From: JAJRVH01 sp964505995
GTDB lineage: Bacteria; Pseudomonadota; Zetaproteobacteria; Mariprofundales; Mariprofundaceae
Direction: 5' to 3'
DNA: 57,341 nucleotides
Assembly: GCA_964505995.1 (NCBI GenBank)
Contig: CAZDLB010000001.1
Coordinates: 1 to 57,341 of the forward strand
In this document: positions 7,692-16,696 of the stretch, piece by piece
Layout of the letters: each line of letters opens with the position of its first letter
How positions within the stretch are numbered: the first letter of the stretch is position 1
The notes under the pieces: model-generated
What the model was told of the DNA's origin: nothing
The model's input: only the letters and a program-made list of their open reading frames with translations
The model's database searches: none
Made by a program: the position numbers and the translations under genes

Positions 7692-10303
7692 AAACAGCCG
7701 AAATACGACAGAGGTTTCTCGATTATTTCCGCAGCCGGAATCATGCCATCGTGCCCTCGAGCTCGCTGGTGCCGCATGGGGATCCGACGCTGCTGTTCAC
7801 GAATGCCGGCATGGTGCAGTTCAAGAATGTCTTCCTCGGCAAGGAGCATCGCGACTATTCCCGGGCCGCCAGCTCCCAGAAGTGCGTGCGCGCCGGTGGC
7901 AAGCACAACGATCTGGAGAATGTCGGCCATACCGCCCGGCATCACACCTTTTTCGAGATGCTGGGCAATTTCTCCTTTGGCGACTATTTCAAGCGCGAGG
8001 CCATCGCCTATGCCTGGGAGTTCCTCACCGAGGAGCTGAAGCTCGATCCGGAGCGTCTGTTCGTCACGGTCTTCGAGGAGGACGACGAGGCGTATGACAT
8101 CTGGGTGAAGGACATCGGCATTCCTGAGAAGCGCATCGCCCGCATCGGCGCCAAGGACAATTTCTGGTCCATGGGCGATACCGGCCCCTGCGGTCCGTGC
8201 TCGGAGATCTTCTTCGACCATGGCCCCGAGATTCCGGGAGGCCCTCCGGGAACGCCGGAGGAGGACGGCGACCGCTTCATCGAGATCTGGAATCTGGTGT
8301 TCATGCAGTATGATCGCGCTGCGGACGGCACGCTGACGCCGTTGCCGAAGCCCAGCGTCGATACCGGCATGGGGCTGGAGCGCATTGCTGCGGTGATGCA
8401 GGGCGTCCACAACAATTACGATATCGATCTCTTCCGCAAGCTGATCGCTGCTGCGGGCGAGCTGACCGGCGTGCGGCCGGGCGCAAGTCCCGAAACGGAT
8501 GTATCGCTGCGGGTTCTGGCCGATCATCTGCGCTCGGTGTCCTTCCTGCTGGCCGATGGCGTGCTTCCGTCGAACGAGGGGCGCGGCTTCGTGCTGCGCC
8601 GCATCCTGCGCCGCGCCTGTCGCCATGGCCGGCTGCTGGGCATGCAGGAGGCCTTCATTTACCGGCTGGTGGATGCGCTGGTCGAGGAGATGGGCGATCA
8701 TTTCACCGAGCTGCGCGAGATGCAGGAGAACATCCGCCAGGTCATCCGCATCGAGGAGGAGCGCTTCATCCAGACCCTTGATAAGGGGCTGAAGCTGGTG
8801 GACCGGGCCGTGGCCGAGGCCGGCCAGGGCGGCATGATTCCGGGCGAAACGCTGTTCACGCTGTATGACACCTATGGCTTCCCGCTGGATCTGACCGCGG
8901 ACATCCTCAAGGGCTCGGATATCCGCCTGGATATCGAGGGCTTTGAGGCCTGCATGGAGGAGCAGCGTCAGCGCGCCCGCGCGGCCTGGGGCGGCTCCGG
9001 AGAGAAGGCCGTGCCGCAGATCGTGTTCGACCTGCGCGAACAGTACGGGCCGACCGAATTCCTCGGCTATGCCTCCGAAAGCGGTGAGGGCTCGATCATC
9101 GGGCTGGTGCGGGAAGATCGGGCGGCCGAGGCCCTTGCCGAGGGCGAGGAAGGCTGGCTGATTGCGAATCAGACACCGTTCTACGGCGAGTCCGGCGGCC
9201 AGGTCGGTGACAGCGGCGTGATTGAAACCGATTCGGGGCGCTTTGCGGTGCAGGATACGCAGAAGCTTCTTCCCGATCTGCATGTGCATGTCGGCAAGGT
9301 CGTGGAGGGATGCATCCGTGCCGGATCGGTGGCGCGATTCGAGGTGGATCATGCACGGCGTGCGCGTATCCGTCGCAATCATACGGCCACGCATCTGATG
9401 CATGCCGCGCTGCGCGAGATCCTGGGCGAGCATGTGAAGCAGGCCGGATCGCTTGTCAACAGCGACAGATTGCGCTTTGATTTCAGCCATTTCCAGGCTC
9501 TGACGAAGGAAGAGCTTGAACGAATCGAGGCGCGTGTGAATGCGGAGATCTGGGCCAATTACCCGGTCGAGACGAAGCTGATGACGCAGGAGGATGCCGT
9601 GGCCTCCGGCGCCATGGCCCTGTTCGGCGAGAAATACGGCGATGAGGTGCGCGTCGTTTCCGCCGGCTTCTCGACCGAGCTCTGCGGCGGCACGCACGTC
9701 TCCCGGACCGGCGATATCGGCCTGTTCCGCATCGTTTCCGAGGCCGGGGTTGCGGCCGGTGTTCGCCGTATCGAGGCGCTGACCGGCGAGGCCGCCTATG
9801 CCTCGTTCCGGAAGGACAGCGAACTGCTGGCCGAAGCGGCTTTCGCGCTGAAGACGCAGCCGAAGGCCGTCACCGAGGCCGTGGCCCAGTTGCAGGGCCG
9901 CTTGCGCGAAACCGAAAGGGAGCTGGCATCGCTGAAGGCCAGGCAGTCGGCCGGGCTGCTCGACGAACTGGTCGAAAAGGCGCGTGAGGTGGCCGGCGTG
10001 AAGCTGCTGACGGCCGAGCTTCCCGATTCCGTCGGCGATCTGCGCGATGTCATGGACAAGGCCAAGTCCAAGCTGAAGTCCGGCGTCATCGTCTTCGGCG
10101 TCCGGCGTGGACCGAAGGTGCAGCTGATCGCCGGTGTGACCCCTGATCTGACAGACAGATTCCATGCCGGCAATATCGTCCGGGCCGTCGCCGAGGCCTG
10201 TGGCGGCAAGGGCGGCGGCAAGCCCGAGATGGCGATGGCCGGCGGCACGGAACCGGAAAAACTGAAACAGGCGCTGGCATCCGTTGAAACGCTGCTTGGC
10301 TAG
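7688..10303 (+). CDS. alaS: Alanyl-tRNA synthetase
   Basis: Charges tRNA-Ala and hydrolyses mischarged Ser/Gly; 871 residues, normal length. The N-terminal class II core is clear (SSLVPHGDPTLLFTNAGM, GKHNDLENVG, HHTFFEMLGNFSFGDYFK). The editing domain has the zinc ligands HTATH (His565, His569) and CGGTH beginning at Cys666. The C-terminal C-Ala domain ends with GGKGGGKPEMAMAGG. The start is GTG at 7688, within the recX stop (GTGA), preceded by GGAGG at about 7676-7680. The order recA-recX-alaS is widespread in Pseudomonadota. Confidence 0.98.
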   Translation: MKTAEIRQRFLDYFRSRNHAIVPSSSLVPHGDPTLLFTNAGMVQFKNVFLGKEHRDYSRAASSQKCVRAGGKHNDLENVGHTARHHTFFEMLGNFSFGDYFKREAIAYAWEFLTEELKLDPERLFVTVFEEDDEAYDIWVKDIGIPEKRIARIGAKDNFWSMGDTGPCGPCSEIFFDHGPEIPGGPPGTPEEDGDRFIEIWNLVFMQYDRAADGTLTPLPKPSVDTGMGLERIAAVMQGVHNNYDIDLFRKLIAAAGELTGVRPGASPETDVSLRVLADHLRSVSFLLADGVLPSNEGRGFVLRRILRRACRHGRLLGMQEAFIYRLVDALVEEMGDHFTELREMQENIRQVIRIEEERFIQTLDKGLKLVDRAVAEAGQGGMIPGETLFTLYDTYGFPLDLTADILKGSDIRLDIEGFEACMEEQRQRARAAWGGSGEKAVPQIVFDLREQYGPTEFLGYASESGEGSIIGLVREDRAAEALAEGEEGWLIANQTPFYGESGGQVGDSGVIETDSGRFAVQDTQKLLPDLHVHVGKVVEGCIRAGSVARFEVDHARRARIRRNHTATHLMHAALREILGEHVKQAGSLVNSDRLRFDFSHFQALTKEELERIEARVNAEIWANYPVETKLMTQEDAVASGAMALFGEKYGDEVRVVSAGFSTELCGGTHVSRTGDIGLFRIVSEAGVAAGVRRIEALTGEAAYASFRKDSELLAEAAFALKTQPKAVTEAVAQLQGRLRETERELASLKARQSAGLLDELVEKAREVAGVKLLTAELPDSVGDLRDVMDKAKSKLKSGVIVFGVRRGPKVQLIAGVTPDLTDRFHAGNIVRAVAEACGGKGGGKPEMAMAGGTEPEKLKQALASVETLLG

Positions 10304-10321
10304 CCGGGGGCTTCACAGCTG

Positions 10322-11797
10322 ATGGGCGCGATGGCTGATCCGGTGGTCCTCGGACTCGGCTTTGCGCTGGTGCTGCTGCTGTTCGGCTGGCTGATGCATG
10401 TCCGTCTGATTCGCCGGGATTATGCCGAGCTGGAGCGCGTCCATCAGGAGCAGATGGCGGCGCATCAGAAGCTGGAGCATGATCAGCAGTCGGAGATCGC
10501 TGCACTGAAGGCAGGCCAGGAGGAGGCTCAGGCCAGCCTGACCGCACTCAAGGTTCAGGAGGCCCAGCATCGCGAACGGCTGGCGCAGGCCGAGGAGCGC
10601 ATCCGGGAGCTAAATCGCGAGCTTGAGAACGCCCGCGAGCGCATCGACAAGCTGCAACACGAGCTGGCTGCGGAGCGGACCAGGGTGGCTGAGCAGGCCA
10701 CGGCGATGCGGAAGGAGCGGGAGGCTGCCGCCGAAAAGCTGGCGCTGCTGGAGGAGGCCAGGGAAAATCTCAAGCGCGAATTTCAGCTGCTGGCCAACCA
10801 GATTTTCGAGGAGAAGGGCAAGGCGCTGAACGAACAGAGCCGGCAGAGCCTGGATGACATCCTTAAGCCCGTGCGTGAGCAGCTGGGCGATTTCCGCAAG
10901 AAGGTCGAGGAAGTGCATGTAAAGGATGCCGAGGGGCGCGCCTCGCTGATCCGGCATCTCGAGCAGCTGGAGAAGCTCAACCGGCAGATGAGCGAGGATG
11001 CGCTGAATCTGACCCAGGCGCTCAAGGGCGAGAGCAAGGCGCAGGGCAACTGGGGCGAGATGATCCTGGAGCGGATTCTGGAAAGCTCGGGCCTGCGCGA
11101 GGGGCATGAGTTCGTGCGCGAGGATTCGACGACAATCGAGGGAGGCAGGCGTCTCAGGCCCGATGTCATCGTGCACATGCCGGGCGACAAGCAGGTCATC
11201 ATCGATTCCAAGGTGTCGCTGACCGATTACGAGCGCGCGCTCTCGGCGACCGATGCGGAGGAGAAGCAGCGGCACATCAAGGCGCATGTGGCCAGCCTCA
11301 AGGCGCATATCCGCAGCCTGGCCGAGAAGCGCTACGATCAGCTTCCGGGCGTGAATTCGCCCGATTATGTGCTGATGTTCGTGCCGATCGAGGGCGCCTA
11401 CATGATGGCCATTGAAGCCGATCAGGGCATCTTCGAGGATGCGTTCAACAGGCGTGTGGCCGTGGTGACGCCGTCAACGCTGTATGCGACGCTGAAGCTG
11501 ATCGAACAGCTCTGGCGCTATGAGCGGCAGAGCGAGAATGTCGTCAAGCTCATTGACCGGGCCGGCAGGCTGCACGACAAGGTTGTCGATTTCGTCCGCT
11601 CCTTCGAGGAGATCGGCGCCCGGCTGGATCAGGCACGCAAGGCCTACGATACCGCGCATGCGCGCATCGCGACAGGGCCGGGGAATGTGATTCGCCAGAT
11701 CGACCAGCTCGGCAAGCTTTCCGGCAGGACGAAGAAGGAGCTGCCCCGGCATCTGACCGATACCGCAGCCATCCATGATGAATCCGGGGAAGACTGA
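10322..11797 (+). CDS. rmuC: DNA recombination protein RmuC
   Basis: RmuC limits inversions and is thought to act as a membrane-anchored nuclease-fold protein. 491 residues: one transmembrane helix at about 8-27, a long coiled coil rich in Glu, Gln, Arg and Ala at about 35-160, then the RmuC domain with QGNWGEMILERILESSGL, RPDVIVHMPGDKQVIIDSK and the VMFVPIEGAY-like segment LMFVPIEGAY. GGGGG at 10306-10310 lies 11 bases before the ATG at 10322. It follows alaS by 18 bases, and its last 23 bases overlap recQ, so rmuC and recQ are probably translated from one message. Confidence 0.92.
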   Translation: MGAMADPVVLGLGFALVLLLFGWLMHVRLIRRDYAELERVHQEQMAAHQKLEHDQQSEIAALKAGQEEAQASLTALKVQEAQHRERLAQAEERIRELNRELENARERIDKLQHELAAERTRVAEQATAMRKEREAAAEKLALLEEARENLKREFQLLANQIFEEKGKALNEQSRQSLDDILKPVREQLGDFRKKVEEVHVKDAEGRASLIRHLEQLEKLNRQMSEDALNLTQALKGESKAQGNWGEMILERILESSGLREGHEFVREDSTTIEGGRRLRPDVIVHMPGDKQVIIDSKVSLTDYERALSATDAEEKQRHIKAHVASLKAHIRSLAEKRYDQLPGVNSPDYVLMFVPIEGAYMMAIEADQGIFEDAFNRRVAVVTPSTLYATLKLIEQLWRYERQSENVVKLIDRAGRLHDKVVDFVRSFEEIGARLDQARKAYDTAHARIATGPGNVIRQIDQLGKLSGRTKKELPRHLTDTAAIHDESGED

Positions 11798-13532
11798 GCC
11801 GCTCGCCATCCTGCGCGAAACCTTCGGCTATGCATCGTTTCGCCCCAACCAGCAGGCAATCATCGATGACCTGATTGCCGGGCGCGATGCCTTTGTGCTG
11901 ATGCCGACGGGCGGCGGCAAGTCGCTGTGCTACCAGATTCCGGCCATGGTCCGCCCCGGCGTGGCGGTCGTCGTATCGCCGTTGATCTCGCTGATGAAGG
12001 ATCAGGTGGATGCGCTGAAGGCCAACGGCGTGGCGGCCGAGTTCTACAATTCGTCGCTCGGCTCGCAGGCGGCCAGGCAGGTGCTGGCGAAGCTGCATGC
12101 GCATGAGCTCGATCTGTTGTATATCGCGCCGGAACGCCTGATGTCCGGCGATTTCCTGGCCCGGCTTGCGGAGATTGACATCAGCCTGTTTGCCATCGAT
12201 GAGGCCCATTGCGTGTCGCAGTGGGGCCATGATTTCAGGCCGGAATACCAGCGGCTCGGCGGGCTGCGCGAGCATTTTCCGGGCATTCCGCTGATTGCGC
12301 TGACGGCCACGGCCGATGCCCAGACGCGTCGGGATATCCTGCAGGTGCTGGGTCTATCGAATGCGCGCCAGCACATTGCCAGCTTCGACAGGCCGAATAT
12401 CCGCTATTCGGTGCAGCCGAAGCATCATCCTCTGGATCAGCTGATCTCGTTCATGCAGAAATACCGCAGCGAATCGGGCATTATCTATGCGCTCAGCCGC
12501 AAGCGGGTCGAGCAGCTGGCTGAAAAGCTGCTGCAACGCGGGTTCAGGGCCGCGGCCTACCATGCGGGGCTTGCAGCCGACGAGCGCGCCCGCGTGCAGG
12601 AGGCATTTCTGCGCGACGAGGTGCAGGTGGTCGTGGCCACGGTCGCTTTCGGCATGGGCATCGATAAACCCAACGTCCGCTTCGTCGTGCACTATGATCT
12701 GCCCAGGAACATCGAGGGCTATTATCAGGAAACGGGCAGGGCGGGGCGCGACGGCCTGCCCTCCGAGGCGCTGCTGCTTTCCGGCATGCAGGATATCGTC
12801 GCCGCCCGTCGCCTGATCGAGCAGAGCGGCAATGAGAAACAGAAACGCATCGAGCTGCACAAGCTGAATGCGATGATCGGCTTCTCCGAGGCGACGACCT
12901 GCCGGCGGCGCGTGCTGCTCAACTATTTCGGCGAGTCACTGGACCAACCCTGCGGCAACTGCGACATCTGCCTGGATCCGCCGGAAACCTATGACGCCAC
13001 CGAGGATGCGCAGAAGGCGCTGTCCTGCGTGTACCGGCTCAATCAGGGCTTCGGCATGAAATACGTGATCGATGTGCTGCGCGGCGCTGCCAGCGAGCGC
13101 ATCCATGAGCGCGGCCATGACCGGCTTTCCACCTTCGGCATCGGCGCAGACCACAGCGAGGAGGCCTGGTCGGCCATCTTCCGGCAGCTGATCCATCGCG
13201 GCTTTCTTCTGCAGGATATCGGCAACTATTCGGTGCTCAGGCTGACGTCTGCGGCCAGACCGCTGTTGCGCGGGGAGATGAAGCTGGAGCTGGCGAAACC
13301 GCGCATCCGNNNNNNNNNNNNNNNNNNNNNNNNNNNNNNNNNNNNNNNNNNNNNNNNNNNNNNNNNNNNNNNNNNNNNNNNNNNNNNNNNNNNNNNNNNN
13401 NNNNNNNNNCAGCTCAGGCCCGAAGATGAGGCGCAGATGCTGGCGGTGAACGGTGTCGGGCAGGCGAAGCTGGAGCGCTTCGGGCAGGCCTTCCTCGAAC
13501 GGATTCGGGAATTCGGCCGGAATACGGCCTGA
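11775..13532 (+). CDS. recQ: ATP-dependent DNA helicase RecQ (interrupted by an assembly gap)
   Basis: 3'-5' DNA helicase of recombination and fork repair. Walker A TGGGKS is at 45-50, DEAH at 142-145, motif VI QETGRAGRDG at about 318-327, and zinc-binding Cys at 376, 393, 396 and 399. The RQC domain follows, and the final 40 residues match the end of an HRDC domain (MLAVNGVGQAKLERFG). Between RQC and HRDC lies an N run (13310-13409). Compared with E. coli RecQ as I remember it, about 53 residues should be there, whereas 100 Ns allow 33, so the true gene is probably about 60 bases longer. It starts inside rmuC (23-base overlap). Confidence 0.93.
   Translation: MMNPGKTEPLAILRETFGYASFRPNQQAIIDDLIAGRDAFVLMPTGGGKSLCYQIPAMVRPGVAVVVSPLISLMKDQVDALKANGVAAEFYNSSLGSQAARQVLAKLHAHELDLLYIAPERLMSGDFLARLAEIDISLFAIDEAHCVSQWGHDFRPEYQRLGGLREHFPGIPLIALTATADAQTRRDILQVLGLSNARQHIASFDRPNIRYSVQPKHHPLDQLISFMQKYRSESGIIYALSRKRVEQLAEKLLQRGFRAAAYHAGLAADERARVQEAFLRDEVQVVVATVAFGMGIDKPNVRFVVHYDLPRNIEGYYQETGRAGRDGLPSEALLLSGMQDIVAARRLIEQSGNEKQKRIELHKLNAMIGFSEATTCRRRVLLNYFGESLDQPCGNCDICLDPPETYDATEDAQKALSCVYRLNQGFGMKYVIDVLRGAASERIHERGHDRLSTFGIGADHSEEAWSAIFRQLIHRGFLLQDIGNYSVLRLTSAARPLLRGEMKLELAKPRIXXXXXXXXXXXXXXXXXXXXXXXXXXXXXXXXXXQLRPEDEAQMLAVNGVGQAKLERFGQAFLERIREFGRNTA
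13310..13409. other. Scaffold gap (100 N) inside recQ
   Basis: A run of exactly 100 N, the usual placeholder for a gap of unknown size. The flanking sequences are not duplicated, so unlike the second gap this one probably hides real sequence: the RQC-HRDC linker and most of the HRDC domain of RecQ. Confidence 0.95.
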
Positions 13533-13622
13533 TCCCTCCCGGCTTGATCCCCGACCATCTCTGGACTGTCCTTGGGCGCGATTCCGGTTAGGCTGCGGCC
13601 ATCTCCGAACAAGGAAGCGAAC

Positions 13623-13958
13623 ATGCCATCCTATCCCGAAAAGACCTGCGACATTACGCGCCTGATCCGGCATCCGAGGCTGGTGGCCGAAGCCCTGGCC
13701 GGTCGCAAGAGCGAGCAACGGCGCGACGGCGTCTATGGCTATCCCGGCGAAACCTTCGAGCTTGATGGTGTGCCCTTCGTGATCACCGATCTTAAGCGTG
13801 AGCGGCTGGGGGATATGGGCGATCAGGGGGCGCTGGCCGAGGGCTATCCCTCGCTGGAGGCCTACCGGGATCTGATTCTGTCGATGCACAGGGGCATGCA
13901 GTGGAATGATGACGCGATGGTGTGGGTCCATTGCTTCCGGCGCGCCGCAGATGACTGA
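13623..13958 (+). CDS. ASCH-domain protein
   Basis: 111-residue protein resembling ASCH domains, a small beta-barrel RNA-binding fold related to PUA. Visible pattern: an early ALAGRKSEQRR segment (the G-K-x-x-x-R motif), an ELDGVPFVITDL strand pair, EGYPSLEAYRD, and a C-terminal MVWVHCFRR strand. The start ATG at 13623 follows AAGGAAG at 13611-13617. Its end overlaps the start of the S1-domain protein by 8 bases, so two likely RNA-binding proteins are translationally coupled. The biochemical role is unknown; some ASCH proteins act as RNases or amidohydrolases, but no such claim can be made here. Confidence 0.7.
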   Translation: MPSYPEKTCDITRLIRHPRLVAEALAGRKSEQRRDGVYGYPGETFELDGVPFVITDLKRERLGDMGDQGALAEGYPSLEAYRDLILSMHRGMQWNDDAMVWVHCFRRAADD

Positions 13959-14841
13959 CGCGGTGCAGCTTGGCCGCATGAACCATTTGCGGGTGGTCAA
14001 GGCGGTCGATTTCGGCCTGTATCTCGATGGCGGGGCCGTGGAAGAGGGAGGCTTTGGCGAAATCCTGCTGCCGAGCCGTTATGTGCCCAAGGGGTGCAGG
14101 CCGGGCGATGAGATCGAGGTGTTCATCTACCGCGATTCCGAGGATCGCATCATCGCCACGACCGAGCGGCCCTATGCGATGGTCGGCGAATTCGCCTGCC
14201 TGAAGGTGGTCAGCATGTCGCGAGCCGGCGCCTTCCTGGACTGGGGCCTGCCCAAGGACCTGCTGGTGCCGTTTTCCGAGCAGGTGCACAAGATGGAGGA
14301 GGGCAAGCGCTATGTCGTCGCCATCTATGTCGATGAGGAAACCCAGCGCATTGCCGCCTCGGCCAGGCTCAACGATTTTCTGCATGATGAATCCGAGGAT
14401 GAGTTCGAACAAGGCGAGGAAGTGGACATGTTCATCGCCAACAAGACCGAGCTGGGCTACAAGGTGATCGTCAACAACAGCCACTGGGGGCTGCTGCATT
14501 TCAACGAGGTGATACGGCCGCTGAAGCGCGGCGAGTGCCTGAAGGGTTTCATCAAACATATCCGCGAGGACGGCAAGCTCGATCTGACGCTGCATCGCAA
14601 GGCGCGCGACAGGACCGACGAGGCCGCGGATCTGATCCTGAAGGCGCTGCAGCAAAGCGGTGGCTTTCTGCCCGTGGGTGACAAAACCCCGCCGGACGAG
14701 ATTCGCGATCGTTTCGGCATCAGCAAGGGCATGTTCAAGAAGGCGATCGGCTCTCTGTACAAACGTCGGATCATCGTTATGGCTGACGATGGCATTCGGC
14801 TGCATCGCGATGCGGCCACCGGGAAGAAACCGGATACGTAA
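13951..14841 (+). CDS. CvfB/YitL-family S1 RNA-binding protein
   Basis: 296-residue protein of the CvfB family (in Staphylococcus a virulence-related RNA-binding regulator). It shows consecutive S1-like modules: VVKAVDFGLYLDGG followed by EILLPSRYVP near the N-terminus, VVSMSRAGAFLDWGLPKDLLVP in the second, and YKVIVNNSHWGLLHFNE in the third, then a C-terminal winged-helix segment (DEIRDRFGISKGMFKKAIG). The ATG at 13951 overlaps the ASCH gene. In Pseudomonadota the role is not established; binding to RNA is a reasonable inference from the S1 repeats. Confidence 0.85.
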   Translation: MTDAVQLGRMNHLRVVKAVDFGLYLDGGAVEEGGFGEILLPSRYVPKGCRPGDEIEVFIYRDSEDRIIATTERPYAMVGEFACLKVVSMSRAGAFLDWGLPKDLLVPFSEQVHKMEEGKRYVVAIYVDEETQRIAASARLNDFLHDESEDEFEQGEEVDMFIANKTELGYKVIVNNSHWGLLHFNEVIRPLKRGECLKGFIKHIREDGKLDLTLHRKARDRTDEAADLILKALQQSGGFLPVGDKTPPDEIRDRFGISKGMFKKAIGSLYKRRIIVMADDGIRLHRDAATGKKPDT

Positions 14842-14928
14842 GTGCTTGTGATGCGCGGCTCGCGCGATACCTTTCAGCCCACTGATCGCTCCATCTGCCA
14901 TTCATCCAGTACATCAGGGAAGCATTCC

Positions 14929-15834
14929 ATGTGGTTTAGAAATATACACTTTTACCGATTCGAAGAGCCGTTCAGGCTGACGGGTGAGCAGCTGCACGAG
15001 GCGCTGGCGAAACATCCGGCGCGCGATTGCGGCCAGATGGAATTGTTCTGTGAAGGCTGGGCCAGACCGCTCGGGCGCGACGGCCAGATGCTGGTGCATG
15101 AAACGAACGGCTGCCTGATGTTCTGCCTGCGCCGCGAGGACAAGCTGCTGCCGGCATCGCTGGTGCGCGAGCGCGTGGATGAACAGGCCTTTGCGATTGA
15201 ACAGCAGCAGGGCCGGCCGGTCGGCCGCAAGGAACGCATGGATATCAAGGATCAGGTGTTGCAGGAGCTACTGCCGCGTGCGCTGGTGCGCTCCAGCCAT
15301 ACATATGCCTATATCGACGCCAAAGGCGGCTGGCTGATTGTCAATGCCGCCTCGGCGAAGAAGAGCGAGGAGCTGATTGCGCTGCTTCGCAAAACGCTCG
15401 GCAGGCTGAACGTGGTGCTGCCGCAGACCGATCTGTCGCCCGAGGCTGCAATGACGCAGTGGATGCTGGCCGAAAGCAGCATCCCGGCCGGCTTTGCGAT
15501 CGAGGATGAATGCGAGTTCCGTTCCCAGGCCGAGACGACAAGCGTCATCCGCTGCAAGCATGTGGATGTGGACACGAAAGAGATCCGCGCCCATGTCGAG
15601 GCCGGCAAGCGCGTGCATCGCATGGCGATGTCCTGGCAGGACAGGCTGTCGTTCGTGCTGCATGACGACCTGTCCGTACGCCGCATGCGTTTCGCGGACG
15701 AGGTGACGGAGCAGTCCGGGGATATCGAGGATGCAGTCGCCCGATTTGATGCCGATTTCGCCATCATGTCCGCCGAACTGGCCGAATTCATCCCTGCATT
15801 GATCGCTGGCATCAACAGCACCTCGGCTTCATAG
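14929..15834 (+). CDS. rdgC: Recombination-associated protein RdgC
   Basis: Ring-forming DNA-binding protein that restrains RecA-promoted strand exchange; 301 residues, normal for the family. The N-terminus MWFRNIHFYRF is the family signature, and the body has DGQMLVHETNGCLMF and ERMDIKDQVLQELLPRA. The ATG at 14929 follows AGGGA at 14916-14920. The 87-base leader contains TTGTGA (14845-14850) and TACCTT (14867-14872), a possible weak promoter, and a short GC hairpin (14853-14865). Together with recA, recX and rmuC in the same window this makes a recombination-control neighbourhood. Confidence 0.95.
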   Translation: MWFRNIHFYRFEEPFRLTGEQLHEALAKHPARDCGQMELFCEGWARPLGRDGQMLVHETNGCLMFCLRREDKLLPASLVRERVDEQAFAIEQQQGRPVGRKERMDIKDQVLQELLPRALVRSSHTYAYIDAKGGWLIVNAASAKKSEELIALLRKTLGRLNVVLPQTDLSPEAAMTQWMLAESSIPAGFAIEDECEFRSQAETTSVIRCKHVDVDTKEIRAHVEAGKRVHRMAMSWQDRLSFVLHDDLSVRRMRFADEVTEQSGDIEDAVARFDADFAIMSAELAEFIPALIAGINSTSAS

Positions 15835-15885
15835 ATCATCCGAGGCGGTCAGATCAACCGGACTTGTCGAAAGCCGAAAAAGCGT

Positions 15886-15915
15886 CCAAGCTTGGCTTGT
15901 AAGCAAGCGGAGGGG
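15886..15915 (+). promoter_or_regulatory. Overlapping inverted repeats touching the ribosome-binding site of the cNMP-binding gene
   Basis: CCAAGCTTGG at 15886-15895 is a perfect 10-base palindrome. It is followed directly by GCTTG-TAAG-CAAGC (15895-15908), a hairpin with a 5-bp stem that abuts the Shine-Dalgarno GGAGGGG (15909-15915). The first element could be an operator and the second could mask the ribosome-binding site. Seen directly in sequence; function is inference. Confidence 0.4.
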
Positions 15916-15919
15916 ATGC

Positions 15920-16672
15920 GTGTACGACCGGCCTCGAACCATTGATGAACTGCCGCCCGACTGCCGGCACATGTTCGCCGAGCTGGCGGAAAAGCTGGAA
16001 TTCCTGCCCGGCGATGTCATCTGTCGCCAGGGGGATGAGGATGGCTATCTCTATCTTCTGGAACGCGGCACGCTGTCGGTCGTGGCCGAGGACGAGCAGG
16101 GAGAGAAGCGGAAACTGGCGACGATCACGCCGGGCAACTTCTTCGGCGAGATCAACTTCATCTTCGGCGCCCGGCGCGTGGCCTCGGTGATCGCCGATGA
16201 GGAGGCGCTGGTTTCCAGGCTTGGCCAGAAGCAGAAGAATGCGCTGATCCAGCGCATGCCGGCGCTGTACAACCGGCTTCGCGACCTGGGGCTGAATCGC
16301 TGGGGCGTCATTCGCTTTCTCGCTCATCCGCTGCTGAAAGACCTGCCGCGCGAGGAACAGGAGATTCTGACGCGGGATGCGGTCAGCAGCGTCTATCCCT
16401 CGGGGACCGTGCTGTTCGATCGCGGCGATCGCGTGGATGATTTCGTGCTGCTGCTTTCCGGCACGATGGATCTTCAGGGCGAGGCATCCCTGGAGATGCA
16501 TGATGGCGACTGGCTGCTGCCGGCGGGCGGACTCGATGGCGGAGCCAGCCTTTGGCGGGCCACGGCCGTCATCGAGTGCGTGGTCGTCTTCGTGCCGCTG
16601 GCGCCGATGCGGGATCTGGCCGCGCGTCATGCCGATTTCGGGCGCCTGCTCGAACGCGGCCGCTCCGTCTGA
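15920..16672 (+). CDS. Cyclic nucleotide-binding domain protein
   Basis: 250-residue protein with an N-terminal cNMP-binding beta-roll (residues about 20-115): FLPGDVICRQGDEDGYLYLL, then TITPGNFFGEINFIFG, which corresponds to the phosphate-binding cassette. That cassette lacks the canonical R-x-A-S-V arrangement in its exact spacing (RRVASVIA follows), so ligand binding is uncertain. A second, degenerate roll begins at about 165 (YPSGTVLFDRGDRVDDFVLLLSG). I see no helix-turn-helix or enzymatic output domain. The start is GTG at 15920 behind a strong GGAGGGG. apaH follows after 24 bases, so the two are probably co-transcribed. Confidence 0.75.
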   Translation: MYDRPRTIDELPPDCRHMFAELAEKLEFLPGDVICRQGDEDGYLYLLERGTLSVVAEDEQGEKRKLATITPGNFFGEINFIFGARRVASVIADEEALVSRLGQKQKNALIQRMPALYNRLRDLGLNRWGVIRFLAHPLLKDLPREEQEILTRDAVSSVYPSGTVLFDRGDRVDDFVLLLSGTMDLQGEASLEMHDGDWLLPAGGLDGGASLWRATAVIECVVVFVPLAPMRDLAARHADFGRLLERGRSV

Positions 16673-16696
16673 ATTCCCGTCTGATCGGAGACTTAC

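Noticed and set aside
7682..10165. 827-residue open frame antisense to alaS
   Set aside because: A shadow of a GC-rich gene: no family motifs, no ribosome-binding site, and it lies fully opposite a certain alanyl-tRNA synthetase.
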